From Thuidium tamariscinum (taxonomy: Eukaryota; Streptophyta; Bryopsida; Hypnales; Thuidiaceae): a stretch of 64,000 bases of DNA. The stretch is from contig OX344756.2 of assembly GCA_947034885.2 (NCBI GenBank), positions 17,790,098-17,854,097 of the forward strand. The letters run 5' to 3'. Below, one piece after another: positions 35,586 to 48,120 of the stretch. A program made the position numbers and the translations under genes. Each line of letters starts with the position of its first letter. Position 1 is the first letter of the stretch. The notes under the pieces are model-generated. The model was not told the DNA's origin, did no database searches, and saw nothing but the letters and a program-made list of their open reading frames with translations.

Positions 35586-36227
35586 TTAACCCCTAAATGC
35601 CCAACGCCTTTTCTCAGCTTCTTGGAATTTGCTCTAAGTTGAACTAAAAGCCAAAATTTCGATAAGGTTTATCAATTCTTTTTGGAAAGGTAACCATACA
35701 AATTCAAATTAGACATATTAGAGATCACTTAGGGAGAGCCAACACAAGAATATTACTTATGGGTTGATTGTAATGTTTGATCATAAGGTTGTCAAAATTG
35801 CAAAAGTGACTTGAAGTCTTTTGATCATCTTTTCACATGTCAAATCTAAAAAGTTGGTCACCAAAAAAATATAAGGTCAAAGGGCTAAACATTCATAACT
35901 CCAATAAATTTATGGCTTCTTTGAATCTATTCTACAATTTTTATTGAATGAATTTCTGATGTGGTTTTTCTTCTAAGATCTAGTGTCATTTCTAAGAGCC
36001 CTCAACATTATTGAAAGTCAAGATGGCAATGGACATTTTTGCACAAAATCTTGTGTAGAAAAAGCACAATCAATCAATTTCAAAATCAAATTTTTGTTCT
36101 TGGGACTAGACTTCAAAATGAAGTGTCAAAAAATATAAACTTCTTAAAATAGCAATTTGTTAGGTTTTATTTAACTTCAAAGTTTTGCAAACATTAGATT
36201 TGGGTGCATTGGACATTTAGGAGTTAA
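35586..36227 (+). mobile_element. TTAA-type element H, 642 bp
   Basis: Left end TTAACCCCTAAATGCCCAA; right end on the other strand TTAACTCCTAAATGTCCAA. TTAA is intact on both sides and 16 of 18 bases match. The interior is homologous to element I (AACCATACAAATTCAAA(T/C)TAGACAT and ATTGTAATGTTTGAT), defining a second interior type. Confidence 0.62.
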
Positions 36228-36398
36228 GGTGGCTACACCCAAAAGTGCCACTTATTCAAACTATGCCTAGTTATTGTTATTAGCTTGTTCAGATTTTTAT
36301 GCACTCTTGTTGGCAAGTGAAAGCATATTTCAATGCACTAAAGTATGCGAAATTGGGTACCGTATACAATAGTTATCAACAACCAAAGTCTATTTTTG

Positions 36399-36466
36399 AA
36401 AGCACCATCTACAGTTTGTGAACATGATTCATTTTTGAAATGTATGTGCATTGTAGATGGTGCTTT
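36399..36466. repeat. Short hairpin with 15-bp perfect arms
   Basis: AAAGCACCATCTACA at 36399-36413 pairs perfectly with its complement at 36452-36466, leaving a loop of 38 bases in which part of GTGAACATGATTC can pair further. It sits between element H and the hairpin repeat at 36927. Could be a miRNA-like foldback or the core of an unrecognised MITE. Confidence 0.6.
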
Positions 36467-36926
36467 TAGGAATATGATGCTTTTGGGTGTGCCTACCTTA
36501 GTTGGACAACTTTTACACGTCAAAGTTAGGCACATTTCTTTCCCCGACATAATATAGTGCAACTATAGAGAGTTAAGTGTACTGTACAGTTCATTTATAT
36601 TATAGCAACATTAATGAAATAAAAAATTCAGAACCCCTTTTAGCTTTGTATCTTCGAGAAGAACAAGCCTGTTCAAGTTGGTTTTAGGGCGAAATTTGCT
36701 ATTCTTTGCACGGGTGACATTACGGTGTACAATTCAAAACCAATTCGATTAGACTTTAGTTCTTCTTTGAAGGTCACTGACTTGTAACTGGAAGAGATAT
36801 TTGTTTAAAACTTTCTGCATGGGTGGGGAACAGTTCTAGAGCAGAAGCAGAAAGCTTTGCCGTGGACCCACCGACATACGATATTAGTCAACCTACTCCA
36901 CAAAAATCAGGTCAGATGTTATGGTG
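36467..36926. other. Spacer, no gene seen
   Basis: Mixed composition. Short open frames read across the hairpin on both strands and are not called. Confidence 0.4.
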
Positions 36927-37258
36927 TAAGGTAAGAGGTCCGCCTATAATGGACCATCTAAGGGCTGAAACAGGATTTCAGGGAGGTAAAACTTCTAGAA
37001 ATATTTTTTGGTAAATTTTTCTTGACAGACAAGTAGAATTGACATCTAACCCAAGTCGTTTCATATTTTTCTGAGCTTTTTTGAATTAGTTATCAAATTT
37101 TGAAGTTGAAAGGGCATAGGGCTCTAAAATGGTGCCCTAGCTAAAATGTACACTATCAGTACTGCTGAAGGCTATGAAAAAGCAACATGTACAAGTACTA
37201 TATATTTAAGATAGGGCACCATTTTAGAACCTGCTCCATTAAAGAGCCTGCTTCCTTA
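36927..37258 (+). mobile_element. Hairpin MITE, copy 1 (332 bp)
   Basis: Begins TAAGGTAAGAGGTCC and ends with the inverse, CTTCCTTA. The tip can be read as a TA target duplication plus AGG...CCT. Inside, CTCTAAAATGGTGCCCTA (about 37121-37139) pairs with TAGGGCACCATTTTAGA (from 37212). Related copies lie at 43914-44244 and 62875-63204. Non-coding. Confidence 0.7.
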
Positions 37259-37876
37259 TCTTTTTTTCAAAACTCACGCATCTGTTTGCGTTTCTTCCTG
37301 TCTATTTGTAATTAGGGGCTTTGCAATACCAAAGTTTATTTTTTCCCATTATTATAATCACTACCAATTTAGATAGAAGTGGGATGTCAAGAAATATAAG
37401 TATTTTTCCCTTTGGAAATCCACATCCAATTCCATTAACTCAAAAAGGATGTTGTAGACAATTAGTATCTAATGAATGACAAGGCATTCTCTTGTATAGG
37501 ATAGAAATGCAACTATTCATCCTCAAAATCAGGGGTAGAGATCTTCTATAGTACTTTGACTTCAAATAAGTTTTTTTGTTTTGTGTATTACAAATGATTC
37601 CCATAGTTTTAGAAAGGACAATTTCTACAAGGACCCTTCGTGTCCTTCTAGGGTTAAGGTTTGAATAAGAAAAAATATCTTGGATATGATTTGGGTGCTT
37701 CTTATATTTTAAGGAAAATGTATAGATTTTTCTGAGGGATACTCAATTAGATTGTAGAAGATGCTTATGAAAAGTTAGGGGAGGCAATTTTCAATTTTCA
37801 AGAAATTATTCAGTCTAAAATTAGGCTTGAAGACTTTTTGGTTCCTTTCAGTGTGACAACAAGTCAAAACTACACT
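37259..37876. other. AT-rich spacer, no gene seen
   Basis: No coding or repeat structure that I can support. Confidence 0.45.
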
Positions 37877-38806
37877 TTAACTCCTAAAAGACCAAGGTCA
37901 TTTTTTGTCAAAAATCTCTCAAAACTGTCATTTCTATTGTGTTCACCTCAGAAAACAAAAAAAAATATTTTTTTAAAGAATCTAATCATAGAATCTTGTA
38001 CTTAACTTGACTAAGATCACATGGTAAAATTTTCATGAAGTTTGACCACATAGATTGAAAGATATGAGCATTATACATTGAATAAACAAAAAAATTTGAA
38101 TTGCAGTTTGCAATTTCACATAACTTAGATTTCCATTTGTGAAAAAGTTTGCACTATAGAATTTGAATTTATAATTTTGTATATAAAAGAATTGAGTTGA
38201 AAGTCTAGGAAAAAGATCTCACAAAAAAACAACTGGAATACCATTCTTTAAAAAATTGTTATGTAGATTGAAAAAATAAATAAATGGTTAATAGCTCTAA
38301 GATGGAATTGAAATACAATAATTCCAAAAATGAGATCGCTCTAATAAGTAAATGGAATCTTGTCCAACAATTCTTTTTTTAAATTGTGAAAATTGCATTT
38401 TAGAATGAATCCTATAAGTTATTTTTTTCTAGAAGTTGTTTGGATTGCCTAAAAAACAAGAATGACCATAATTTTCTCATTACTAGTCCAAATAGAATGA
38501 ATAAATGCTTCACATATACACAAAAATATAGTATTTTTAAGAAAATTATTTAATTTAATTAAGACTTTTTGTAAAAAAAAAATTTCCACCAAATGAAAAT
38601 TTGGGCTTTTTGTGGTATAATTTTTGCTCCCAGGCACCAATTGACCTTGGGTACCAAATTGAAATAAAAATTATATTCCTACAAAACTAATCAATTCTTT
38701 TATCTTATGAGCAAGTTTCAAAAATTTTCACCAAATATTGAAGTTATAGGAATGTGCCAAAAATCCATTTTTTTTCCGAAGGAGACAATGGTCCTTTAGG
38801 AATTAA
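37877..38806 (+). mobile_element. TTAA-type element G, 930 bp
   Basis: Left end TTAACTCCTAAAAGACCAAG; right end on the other strand TTAATTCCTAAAGGACCATTG. TTAA is intact on both sides. The interior matches F in reverse and shares the CTCAAAACTGTCATTTCTA stretch with A, B and C. No transposase ORF. Confidence 0.58.
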
Positions 38807-39928
38807 ATGTAGTTTCTCCACACTTAGAGAGAGAAATAATTCCAACCACTAGAAATAGTTGACATATACAATGAGTCTCAATTTTATAATTTAGGATCCT
38901 ACATTGGACTCTAGAAAAATCCATTTTTTTCCTTCTTACTTGTCTTAACCATAAGCATTTTGGAACTTAATTTAAAAGATATTTCAACTCTACAAAAATT
39001 AAAAAATCATTTTCAAATCAAAAGTCCACCACGAAGGTCTCTTTTCACTAGGTGTTTTAAAAAATATTATTACTGAGGGTCTTAGAACAAATTTAGATCT
39101 ACTTTTGGACCAGATTTACATTAAAAACATCACCTCTAATACCAAGTGCAAACGTACCCTTATTAGTTACAGAGTATGATCATATAAGCTTTGACATAAA
39201 AAGACTAAAACTTCCCTAGATGAAAGAATTTCCCCTAAACAAAGAACATCGGATGCAAAAGAAAAAAAGAAAAAAAAACAGAAGGCAAGTGGCTTTGAAA
39301 AGGGAAACCTCCTAAAAAGAGTCGAAGTATCAGTGCTGTTTTTTTAGTGGATACGGTCCTAGTCTAGTACACTATACCGTAGGAGTCCACTCAGCAGATC
39401 CATCTTCCACATATGACTCACGGACGGACGAAAGATTCAGACTGTTCGTCCGCGAACGAGAATATCCTTTTCCGTCCGCTTCTTTCGACGAAGATTCAGG
39501 ATAACTTTCGATGGGAACGAATGAGAACGAGTTCCCTAAAGCTCTCTAACACCTGGGACGGGCCACACAAAGCTTATCGATACTGCAGCGAGACTGACAT
39601 CCCATTCGAACCGTGGATCGGATGGCGATCTGACGGAATTTACCGAGTTCATTATACGCCCTCGATTGACCTTTTCATCGCAACGGTGGATAAGGATTTC
39701 CTGCTGTGAAGAGGACATAGGAGGGGAAAATTACCGTCCGATCGAAGATCCAACGGCGCAGGGGATCTGAGTCGGGGTACACTCTTCTTCCGAGCGTTCC
39801 CCTCATCCTCTTTGTTTTTTCGAGTATTCTAGGGAGTTGATAGAATTGCAGAAATTTGTCGACATTGAATTTGTTGCGGTTTGCGGGATTGTGGAAGAAC
39901 AGGAGTTTTCAATCAGGCTGAGGGCAGG
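38807..39928. other. Upstream region of the bL19 gene
   Basis: AT-rich up to about 39380, then a sharp shift to GC-richer promoter-like sequence. A 98-codon open frame at 39413-39709 has no domain features. The start of transcription is probably between 39700 and 39900. Confidence 0.4.
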
Positions 39929-42359
39929 ATGGCTTCCAGTTGCATCCGCCAGGTACGCTCTTGCCGTTTTGAATCACATTGATTTTGGTTCAACCTTCGT
40001 CGTGGAAGTGGAAGAGCCGGTTGCGTAGAAACTTTTCAGGGCGGAAGTGAAATTTTCTCAAACCTTGGCATAGTCGTGTCTTAGACCGTCGTGGAAGAGA
40101 TTCTTGTACCGTAAATTCGAAACCCTCTTGTAGAATGGACATGTCGACCTTGTGTATGATCTTGTGTCTCAGGGTCTTCCGCATCAGCGTGCTCCACTTC
40201 TGGTTTTCAATTAGATGTTACCTTAAATTCGGTGATGTCCTCTTTTGGACACTTAGGGAAGGGATTCCTGCATGTTGAAATTTTGAGGTTTTGTTTTCTG
40301 AGAGTAGATATAGTCGGTTTATCTTGAACCTCAGCACGCTCTTCTTTTGATTTTCAATTTTGATTAGAATCTGAGATATGTTTGGCGGAGTCGCGTAATG
40401 GAACTTGACAGGAGGGTTTCTTGCACCTTGGAAATTAGGCTTTCTTTTCTGGAGTGTTGATGTAGCCATTGTTTAACTTGCGGCGCAGTAGCTTGCTCCT
40501 CAAAATGCTCTACTTTTGATTTGAGATAATGACTCTAGTATGTTTTAAGGAATTGCATCTTGGACTCTCGGGAGGGACTCCTGTATGTTGGAATCGAGGC
40601 TTTGTTCGTGCGTTATAGATATAGTCATTTTCTGCCTTGCGCCTCAATCTCTTGCTCCTCAGTGTGCCCTACCTCTTGATTTTTAGGTGATGATTAGAAT
40701 TCTCCTTAAGTTTGGCTTAGTCGCGTCTTGTATGCTTACCGAAGGAATACCTACACTTTGGAATTGAGGTTTATTGTTGACGGTAGATATAGATAGTGTA
40801 TCTTGTGCCTCAGTATTTTGAACCTCAGCATGCTCCAAGGTGATTATAGAATTTGAGAAAATTTTGCATGAGGGATTTCTTGAGCTCGTATCCTGATGTT
40901 GTCGGTTTTGCTGTTATGTAGATGGCCACTTTATCTATCAAGAGTAGAGTATTGGCAGTGCCGAAGGGATTGAAGGTCGTAGGACTATCTTCGCCTTCTT
41001 TCACTCCCGCAGTTCAGCCCTGCTTGAAGCAGGCTTGTGAGCCACTTCGCTCTACCTTCCAGGTGAGTAATGTGGACGATTCTTTGCCATTGTCCTCTTA
41101 TGTATTTAGATTGGTAGATGTTTTCCACCAAGAACGTCGATGTTCTGCAAGGATCGAGAGAGATATGACTGCAGTTGGTTCGAATTAGATCAATGTACAA
41201 TTCAAGGATGTTTCTGAGATCCTGGAAGGTTTCTTGGAAGGGAAGATCACCATGACGAAGGTGGTTGTTCAATGCAATGAATGAATTTAGGGCAGTTCGT
41301 TGAATTACAGGTTGGGGTTCTATCTAAGAAAAGTGGAAAGGATAAATTTCACGTCCTCGCTCAAGCTGTAACGACTACCCCGGAAACCGAGGCTGAAGCC
41401 GATACTACCGCGGAGGTAACTGTACCAGAAACCACTGAGGATGCTCCTCCTGCCACATCGAAACCAAAAAAGGTTACGACGCGTGTGAAGCACATTATGC
41501 AGGTCAGTAGTACTAGAGCCTCCTCAATACCAGGGTTTTAAAATGCAAAGAGAACATAGTATCGCAAGTATGCACATCACTCGGGCTACTCGCATCTCAA
41601 TTCATCAGGCTCTGATTGTCTTGTTTCGGGATAATCACGTGTCGTTACCACATGATACTGGATTTGGTTCTCGATGTGGGGGTGAAAGGAACTAAAACTT
41701 TTATTTATTGGTAGTCTCCCTTCGAGTCTGACCGCGACGTATTCTCGTCTATCTAGATTCTTGACAAGGAAGCCGTCGAGGCTGCCAACAGTGGGAAGGT
41801 TATCCCTGATATTCGACCAGGCGATGTTGTCCAGCTCAGAGTGGTACGTTTAGCTTCCTTGAGACTTCCCATGCTGCAGCGGTATTGAAAATTGCAAGTT
41901 GACAGTCGGCATAGTAGCCACGCTCTGCTGTCTTGTTCTGCAATATTTATGGCGTTAGATTTGTGCTCAAGTCTCCCCTTGCCTGAATTTTTGTTTCGCA
42001 GGAAGTACCCGAGACCAAGCGTAGAGTGTCGTTGCTGAGAGGCATTGTTATCTCAAGACGCAATGCAGGGATCAATACCACCTTTAGAATCAGGAGGGTT
42101 ATTGCTGGAGTTGGAGTCGAGATGGTTTTCCCACTGTGAGTAACTGATCTTTATTCCCTAGAAGAATCTACCTTATCCATTTCACGCAATCAGTCCTCTT
42201 CATTTGAGATTTTGTTTGACTAATCTGTGATTTCTTGATGTCATTTCTTGCAGTTACTCACCTAATATTAAGGAGATCAAGGTCGTTGATAAGAGGAAGG
42301 CACGGAGGGCGAAGCTCTTCTATTTGCGTGACAAGATTGCTCGCATGTCATCTTGTTGA
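39929..42359 (+). CDS. Plastid ribosomal protein bL19 (nuclear gene)
   Basis: Six exons: 39929-39952, 40922-41062, 41311-41502, 41757-41843, 42002-42135 and 42254-42359. They encode 227 residues with GT-AG introns and consistent phases. The first exon adds only MASSCIRQ; translation from the ATG at 40922 would give 219 residues. Residues 1 to about 70 are Ser/Lys-rich, fitting a plastid transit peptide. An acidic Thr/Glu/Pro-rich linker ([20 protein letters not shown]) follows, then the L19 domain: [52 protein letters not shown] and [15 protein letters not shown]. bL19 lies at the interface of the large and small ribosomal subunits. The family's conserved core is complete. Confidence 0.92.
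39953..40921 (+). repeat. Degenerate tandem repeat filling intron 1 of the bL19 gene
   Basis: About five units of roughly 160 bases share an order of phrases: GGGA.GG.(A/T)T.CCTG(T/C)A, TTGGAAT.GAGG, TAGATATAGT, CCTCA.(C/A/T).(C/T)TC.T..CT and GATT.T....TGATTAGAAT (near 40200, 40350, 40520, 40678 and 40840). The whole intron appears built by old local duplication. Confidence 0.6.
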
Positions 42360-43913
42360 TAATTCGTAGTAAATTCTGTTTCCTTCATGCTTACGATTCT
42401 TTTCTCCTTAGTGCATAGGTAGAACAATTGAGTCTGGAAAGGGCCTTGTCTCTCCGATTATTGCACATATGTTCATCAGATTGCCATGAGAGGAAAAAAG
42501 AAAGATCCTTCAACAATCTTATGCTTCCCTGAGTTCACCAATCATTTTGATCTCTGAAAGCCAAGTCGATTTTTTCGAAGGCTCTTGGCATTCCCTGGTC
42601 AATTGTAATCTACATAGGAAATGAAAATCATGGATGAGTTGGAAGTGATACTTTTTGTTGTCTCCAAAGGAAGCGTAGACGAGAAGGTTGCAAAGAAGTG
42701 TGAACACGCTACAAAGCAGTAAGTTGTTTCTCCTGATAGATTTGAGAACTTATGTACTTCGTTTCACTTGGTTGTGAGCTTTCCAAGTTGCAAGTTATTT
42801 TCCTGGTTGATTTTAATCGTGATGTCGGTGAAGTAGATGAGTTCACCGATGGTGTTCAAGAGTGAAGACTTATCTTTAGATTTTCAAACTGCTTACAAGT
42901 TCTGCACCGATAAGTGTTCAGACAAGTATATGAGCGTATTTTCTGTTACTCCGTATTAGCATGTCTGGATTTTCGTCCGCGATTAAGAACGTAGTTTCAA
43001 TACGGAGTACATGCTAGGGTACGGGAATGGAGCAAGGGCAGTGCAGAACTCCAAGTTTGTTGCCTTCCTGGACTATTGTAAAAACCTGCCCGTGTTGTGG
43101 TAAATCCTGTGGCTACTCCAGTGTTTCCGGAATTCAAATTTGTCGAATTTATTCATCAGGTGGTTTTAAACAATCTCATTGCGTTGTTCCTCAAGGTGAA
43201 AAGCTTTGAGTCAGTGCTGCCCTTGCAATAAATGCTTGGGGTCCGGAGAGAGTGTTGAATTACCTTCTACGGTAGACATTATGTGCATGAATTTTAGATT
43301 TCGAAATTCTAACTGATTGCAAGTGTACCCAAAATCAACCTTACCTCAGGTTCAGGATTTTGTTCATAGAATCCCCAGGTGTTGCTTTTGAATAAAGAAT
43401 CCAAATTAGATGCATTCCCTCACCTTACAGAAGATGAAAATTTGAAAATGTCAACTGGGCAAATCGATGACATCTGACGGGAGCCTTTAGTTCAATGTCG
43501 ACGCGTATGAGCTCAGACCACACTTGTCTGCATGGAACAGAAACCTACACATATCCTAACTTTAGTGGCTTTCTGTAGAATTCTCTTCTGAGACAAACCT
43601 GATGCCACGTCACCCCTCTTTCAGAAGGAAAGTTCATTTCCCACTCTCGAATTGGGACCATTATCGCAAAATAAAGAAATGAGCCTTTCAAAATTCAAAC
43701 AATGGTCCCTCGATTGTTCAGTCGAATAAAAAAATTTAGAAAGTCGGCAAAAAGCAGTTTCTATCTCAATATTGCAAGATGTAACACTGAAACACGTAGT
43801 CACGGGACTGTACAACCATCACTGTCGCTCCAATGATGGGAAGAATCATCATCTTCCGTGATGGAGAATCAGTACTAAAGTAGAGAAGCCTACTAGCACC
43901 ATGTTTTGCAATC
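42360..43913. other. bL19 3' flank and intergenic DNA
   Basis: Probably includes the bL19 3' UTR. No gene resolved; a 60-codon Cys-containing open frame at 43027 has no known domain. Confidence 0.4.
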
Positions 43914-44244
43914 TAAGGTAAGAGGTCCTGTAATGGACCATCTATGGGCTGAAACAGAATTTCAGGGAGGTAAAACTTCTAGAAATATTTTTCAGTAAAT
44001 TTTTCTTGAAAGACAAGTAGAATTGACATCTTACCCAAGTCGTTTCATATTTTTCTGAGCTTTTTTGAATTAGTTATCAAAATTTGAAGTTGAAAGAACA
44101 TAGGGCTCTAAAATGGTGCCCTAGATAAAATGTACACTGTTAGTACACTGCTGAAGGTTATGAAAAAGCAACATGTACAACTACTGTGCATTTAAGATAG
44201 GGCACCATTTTAGAACCTGCTCCATTTAAGAGCCTTCTACCTTA
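43914..44244 (+). mobile_element. Hairpin MITE, copy 2 (331 bp)
   Basis: Begins TAAGGTAAGAGGTCC and ends with CTTCTACCTTA, so terminal inverted repeats are TAAGGTA(A/G)(G/A)AGG. It is nearly identical to copy 1 throughout, including the ATAGGGCTCTAAAATGGTGC arm and its complement. Only a few bases and small indels differ, so both copies moved or were copied recently. Confidence 0.72.
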
Positions 44245-44299
44245 GTAGATGGCAATCCATTTTTTATCAGACCGCATTTTCAATCAATAGGCTGTTTTC

Positions 44300-44610
44300 T
44301 TTCCGAGTAGTTATAGTGTAGTTCCCAAAGCAATTGTGGTACATTATGATCGGTTGCAAGGTTCTCATAAATGCAATCAGTCCTTGGTTGGTTTTGCAAT
44401 CAACCTATATCACCATTATAGGTCACAAAGAATCTTCTACTAAAAATTCATAGTAATTACAATTTGTGTAATAAAATCCTGAAAAAATATGGCTTCCTTC
44501 TAAATTCTATTTTTGGACACAAAAAAAAATTTACATTCGAAAAAGTTGCAGTCTACATATGTGTAATTGCTTAAGTTGTTGGAAATAGATGAAATACCCT
44601 AGCTATCTTA
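44300..44610. repeat. Dispersed repeat, diverged copy
   Basis: Same ordered phrases as 29640-30010, including CCTTGGTTGGTTTTGCAATC, AAAATTCATAGTAATTACAA and AATTGCTTAAGTTGTTGGAA. Ends not defined. Confidence 0.4.
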
Positions 44611-45376
44611 GGGCCAATTCAAAGAGGGGCAAATTTTTTTCAAAGGTGTGCACATGATTGTTTCATGAATCAAACCCAAGTGGAATTATAATTTTTCCCT
44701 CAAAGTTGTACTTTTTGTGAATTTTCAATGTGTTCATCCCTAAATTGCAAAAGTGCCCATAGACTAGGGTCATAAACTCCCTATTGACAACCCATAACCA
44801 CCTATTACCTATCAACATGTACCTCTCAACATCTAAGTATTCATCAATCACCTATTGACACGTTATCCTAAATGACATTAATGCATTCAATTCGTCAAAT
44901 TTCTTCATAGATTTGGCTCATTTCTAGACAGATTTGGATGGAAGAATGGATAAAAATGGGGCCAAATTTAGGATAATGGAAACATGTTGTAGATGGAATT
45001 AGGTTGGTTCACCTTAAATAGTGAAATTAGGTTTGCCCCACACTAATTTTTTGACATTTGACACTATATAAATGTTTTCAAAGAATGCACTACTTTTGAA
45101 ATAGTTATTGGTGTAGTTGGAACTCATGAACCTCCATGTGTACAAATGGAAGTATTTGTAGAAATATTTGTTGACTTTAATGGCTTGTAGAGTAACTTTC
45201 TTGAGGTAAGGCAACCTAATTGTAAAAACAACTTGATTTAAGTATTTGGTGTAAGTTTAATAAGCTTAGAAATGTTGACTTACAAGAGGTCTTGTTTTCA
45301 CAAAAAAGCCTTCACCAAAGATTAAAAAATATTAAAAAATATTGGAGTACGAAATAGGTGGAGAGTGTGATTGAAA
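44611..45376. other. AT-rich spacer, no gene seen
   Basis: Open frames of 62-66 codons on the minus strand lack any domain feature. Confidence 0.45.
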
Positions 45377-46801
45377 TTAACCCCTAAATGCCTAGGTTTT
45401 TTTTTTGAACTTCTAAGAATCTGCTCTAAATTGAAAAAAAAACAAAAACATTTTGATAAGATGTATCATCTTTCTTTGAATTGAAACCATACAAATTCAA
45501 ACTAGACATGTTCAAAATTACATAAGAAAAAAACCAAAAACAATAGGGTATAAGCATGCTTGGGGGACCCCATAAACGGTGCCATACAATCAAATTTACT
45601 AAAATTCATTCTTCTAATATAGATTAAAATATAATTATTTTTGTAGAAACATAATATTAATACAAATTTGCTTACTTCAAGTAGAATATAATATGAAACC
45701 ATCAAAAAAATTACCATTAATAGATTAATGTTGTTAAATTGATTCCTATAACTTATTTTAAAACTCTGTCACACTATCTATTTTTCATTTAGGAATCAAA
45801 AAAGAATCTCAAAACTTATTAGAAAGTGTATATAAATCACTTTATTAGTTTATGATGTTTTGATAATCAATTGTAGTAATCTATAACTTGATATGGGATA
45901 TTTAACTATTTTTTATTATTTTCCAAATCATACATATTATAAAGAAGGGCTATGTCTAAAAAGAATTCAAAATTAAAGATTTTTTTGAATATCATATTTG
46001 AAATATGAAAAGTGAGTTGTAAAGTAATAAATAGGCCAAAAAACATGGTAAAATTCTTATATATACATTTATAATTTCTATTGACAAGAAATTAGCTGCT
46101 AAATCCTAATAAATATGAAAATTAAAAGTTAAAGATTTAATAAGTTTTTATTTTTTAAAATAATTTGACTATATGTGTTATAACAAGAACTAATGTTTTT
46201 AAAAAATAATCTCATTTTTATTTGTAAATTAAGCTAATTGTAATTATTTCATTTCTGATTCATTGGTCCTGGGTGGGGTACCCCAAGCAAGCTTATATCC
46301 AATACCACAACAATGTCACTTATGGATTGAAAGATTATAATGTTTGATTATGAGGGAGTACAATTGTAAAGATGATTTCAAGTTTTTCAATCTTCTTTTG
46401 ACATGTCAAATTCCAAAAGTTGGTCACCAAAAAATTATGATATTAAAAGGCCTAACATGCATAACTCTAGTCAATTGCTTCTCAAAATCTACTCTAAAAT
46501 TCTTCTTAATGAATTTCTAATATGAATTTTTCTCCAAGGTCTAAGTATTTGAGGCTTATTTTGAAGAGCCTTCAAGACTATGGAAAGTCAAGATTGCAAT
46601 GGCCACCTATACACCAAATCTTGAATAGAAAAATTATAATTAGTCACTTTCAAAATCAATTTTTTGATGCTAAAACTAGACTTCAAAAAGGATTTTTCAA
46701 TAATATAATCTACCAAAAAAAATAGAAACTGGGTTAGGGTTTATATTACTTCAAAGTATTGTCAATACAAAAATTTGGTGCCTTAGGCATTTAGGAGTGA
46801 A
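45377..46801 (+). mobile_element. TTAA-type element I, interrupted by a nested insertion
   Basis: Left end TTAACCCCTAAATGCCTAGG; right end on the other strand TTCACTCCTAAATGCCTAAGG, so the right tetramer has one change while tips agree for about 17 bases. The interior matches H on both sides of an insertion at 45546-46300. Without that insert its length (about 670 bp) equals that of H. Confidence 0.6.
45546..46300. mobile_element. Nested inverted-repeat element inside I (755 bp)
   Basis: The left end GGGTATAAGCATGCTTGGGG and the right end on the other strand GGATATAAGCTTGCTTGGGG match at 18 of 20 positions and continue with (G/T)ACCCCA. AATA flanks both sides and may be the target duplication. 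The interior is very AT-rich and non-coding. The boundaries are confirmed by the break in similarity between I and H. Confidence 0.65.
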
Positions 46802-48120
46802 GGTGGATAGTACTACACCTAAGATTGCACATTGCCTAAATAGTGCCATCATCACTCTATTACATGTCCAAAAACAATAATGTACATATGTTGAAGAATT
46901 GATTTTAAAATATCTATCAAGAAAACTTTGACCCTTCATAATTTTGGCATATGTTGGGTATCTATATGTTGTATTCTTTAGTGCGTTCAAAACTCTCTTC
47001 ACTTGCCAACAAAAAATATGACAATTTGAACAATCTAATAATAGTGGTAGTTTTTAAGGGGTATCCACCTTGGGCCTATGTAAGATGAAGGAAAACTTCA
47101 ATCCTTCTTCTTATTGGCATGTCCTTCATGATTTAATATTGAAGAATAAGAATAACCTCTTTTGGAGGCTCATATAAATCTCTTCATCTTCAATCCTACA
47201 TTGAATACCAAGGATATTGGTATTGGAAGCAACAAATAAGAATTCATAATTTATGCCCTAACTTAGAAAATAGCTTTTGTAAGATAGTCAATTGTGGTAT
47301 TGTCGTTATTGTAAAACCAAGTAAGTCCTTACAAATTTTTTGCCCTAAAATTTTACACCTATTTAATATGAAAGCCTAAAATGAACACTTTGAATCTCAT
47401 CATTTAGCCAATAGATATGCATGCTACTAAAATCTTGATTTTTCATTTAATCCCCAAGAAGATTGAGCAATATCTATTTCTAAAAATTTTGAACCGCCTT
47501 AGATGCTTATAAAATCAATATATTTTGAATGAAGATACCTTACTCTACTAATTTCTCTTGCTAGAAAAGATCATTTTTTACTACAAAAAAATGGTATGGA
47601 AATCAATACAAAAAAATATGGTTTTAGCTTACAATAAGTTAAATACAAGTTACATTACAAATTATGTGACCTTTGTAGATGTATATTACAAGCACTACTA
47701 CAATAACCTTATTGACGGATTGTACATGAGACATTGGTGAGGATAATACACCAAATATTGACCTATTATCATAACCAATTGCAACATTTTTTTGCTTATG
47801 TATATATTATAGCAAAGCTAAAAAACACACACCAACCTTGAACTACTTTCCTTTCTCTTATTTGGATCAACTTTTGAACCTAGTAAGGTTAGAGTCATAT
47901 ATTGGTATAGTGTTGGACATAAAGGCCAATATTTCTGTCTTTTACATCCAAAATCGAATCAAATTCATGTAAAAATAATTCAAAAAGTGCAAGACATATG
48001 CAATGAATAAATATTACAACCCTCATAGTTACTACCCACTAGATGATGTAAAGAATTAGATGTAGAGCAATTCTATGAGCTTCATTGGGTTTGAGCTATT
48101 GCAAGGTATTGTAGAGTTGT
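46802..48120. other. AT-rich spacer, no gene seen
   Basis: No supported coding sequence. An 83-codon minus-strand frame at 46751-47002 overlaps the end of element I. Confidence 0.45.

Noticed and set aside
39413..39709. 98-codon open frame before the bL19 gene
   Set aside because: No domain and placed in promoter-like sequence; no splice path into bL19 in frame.
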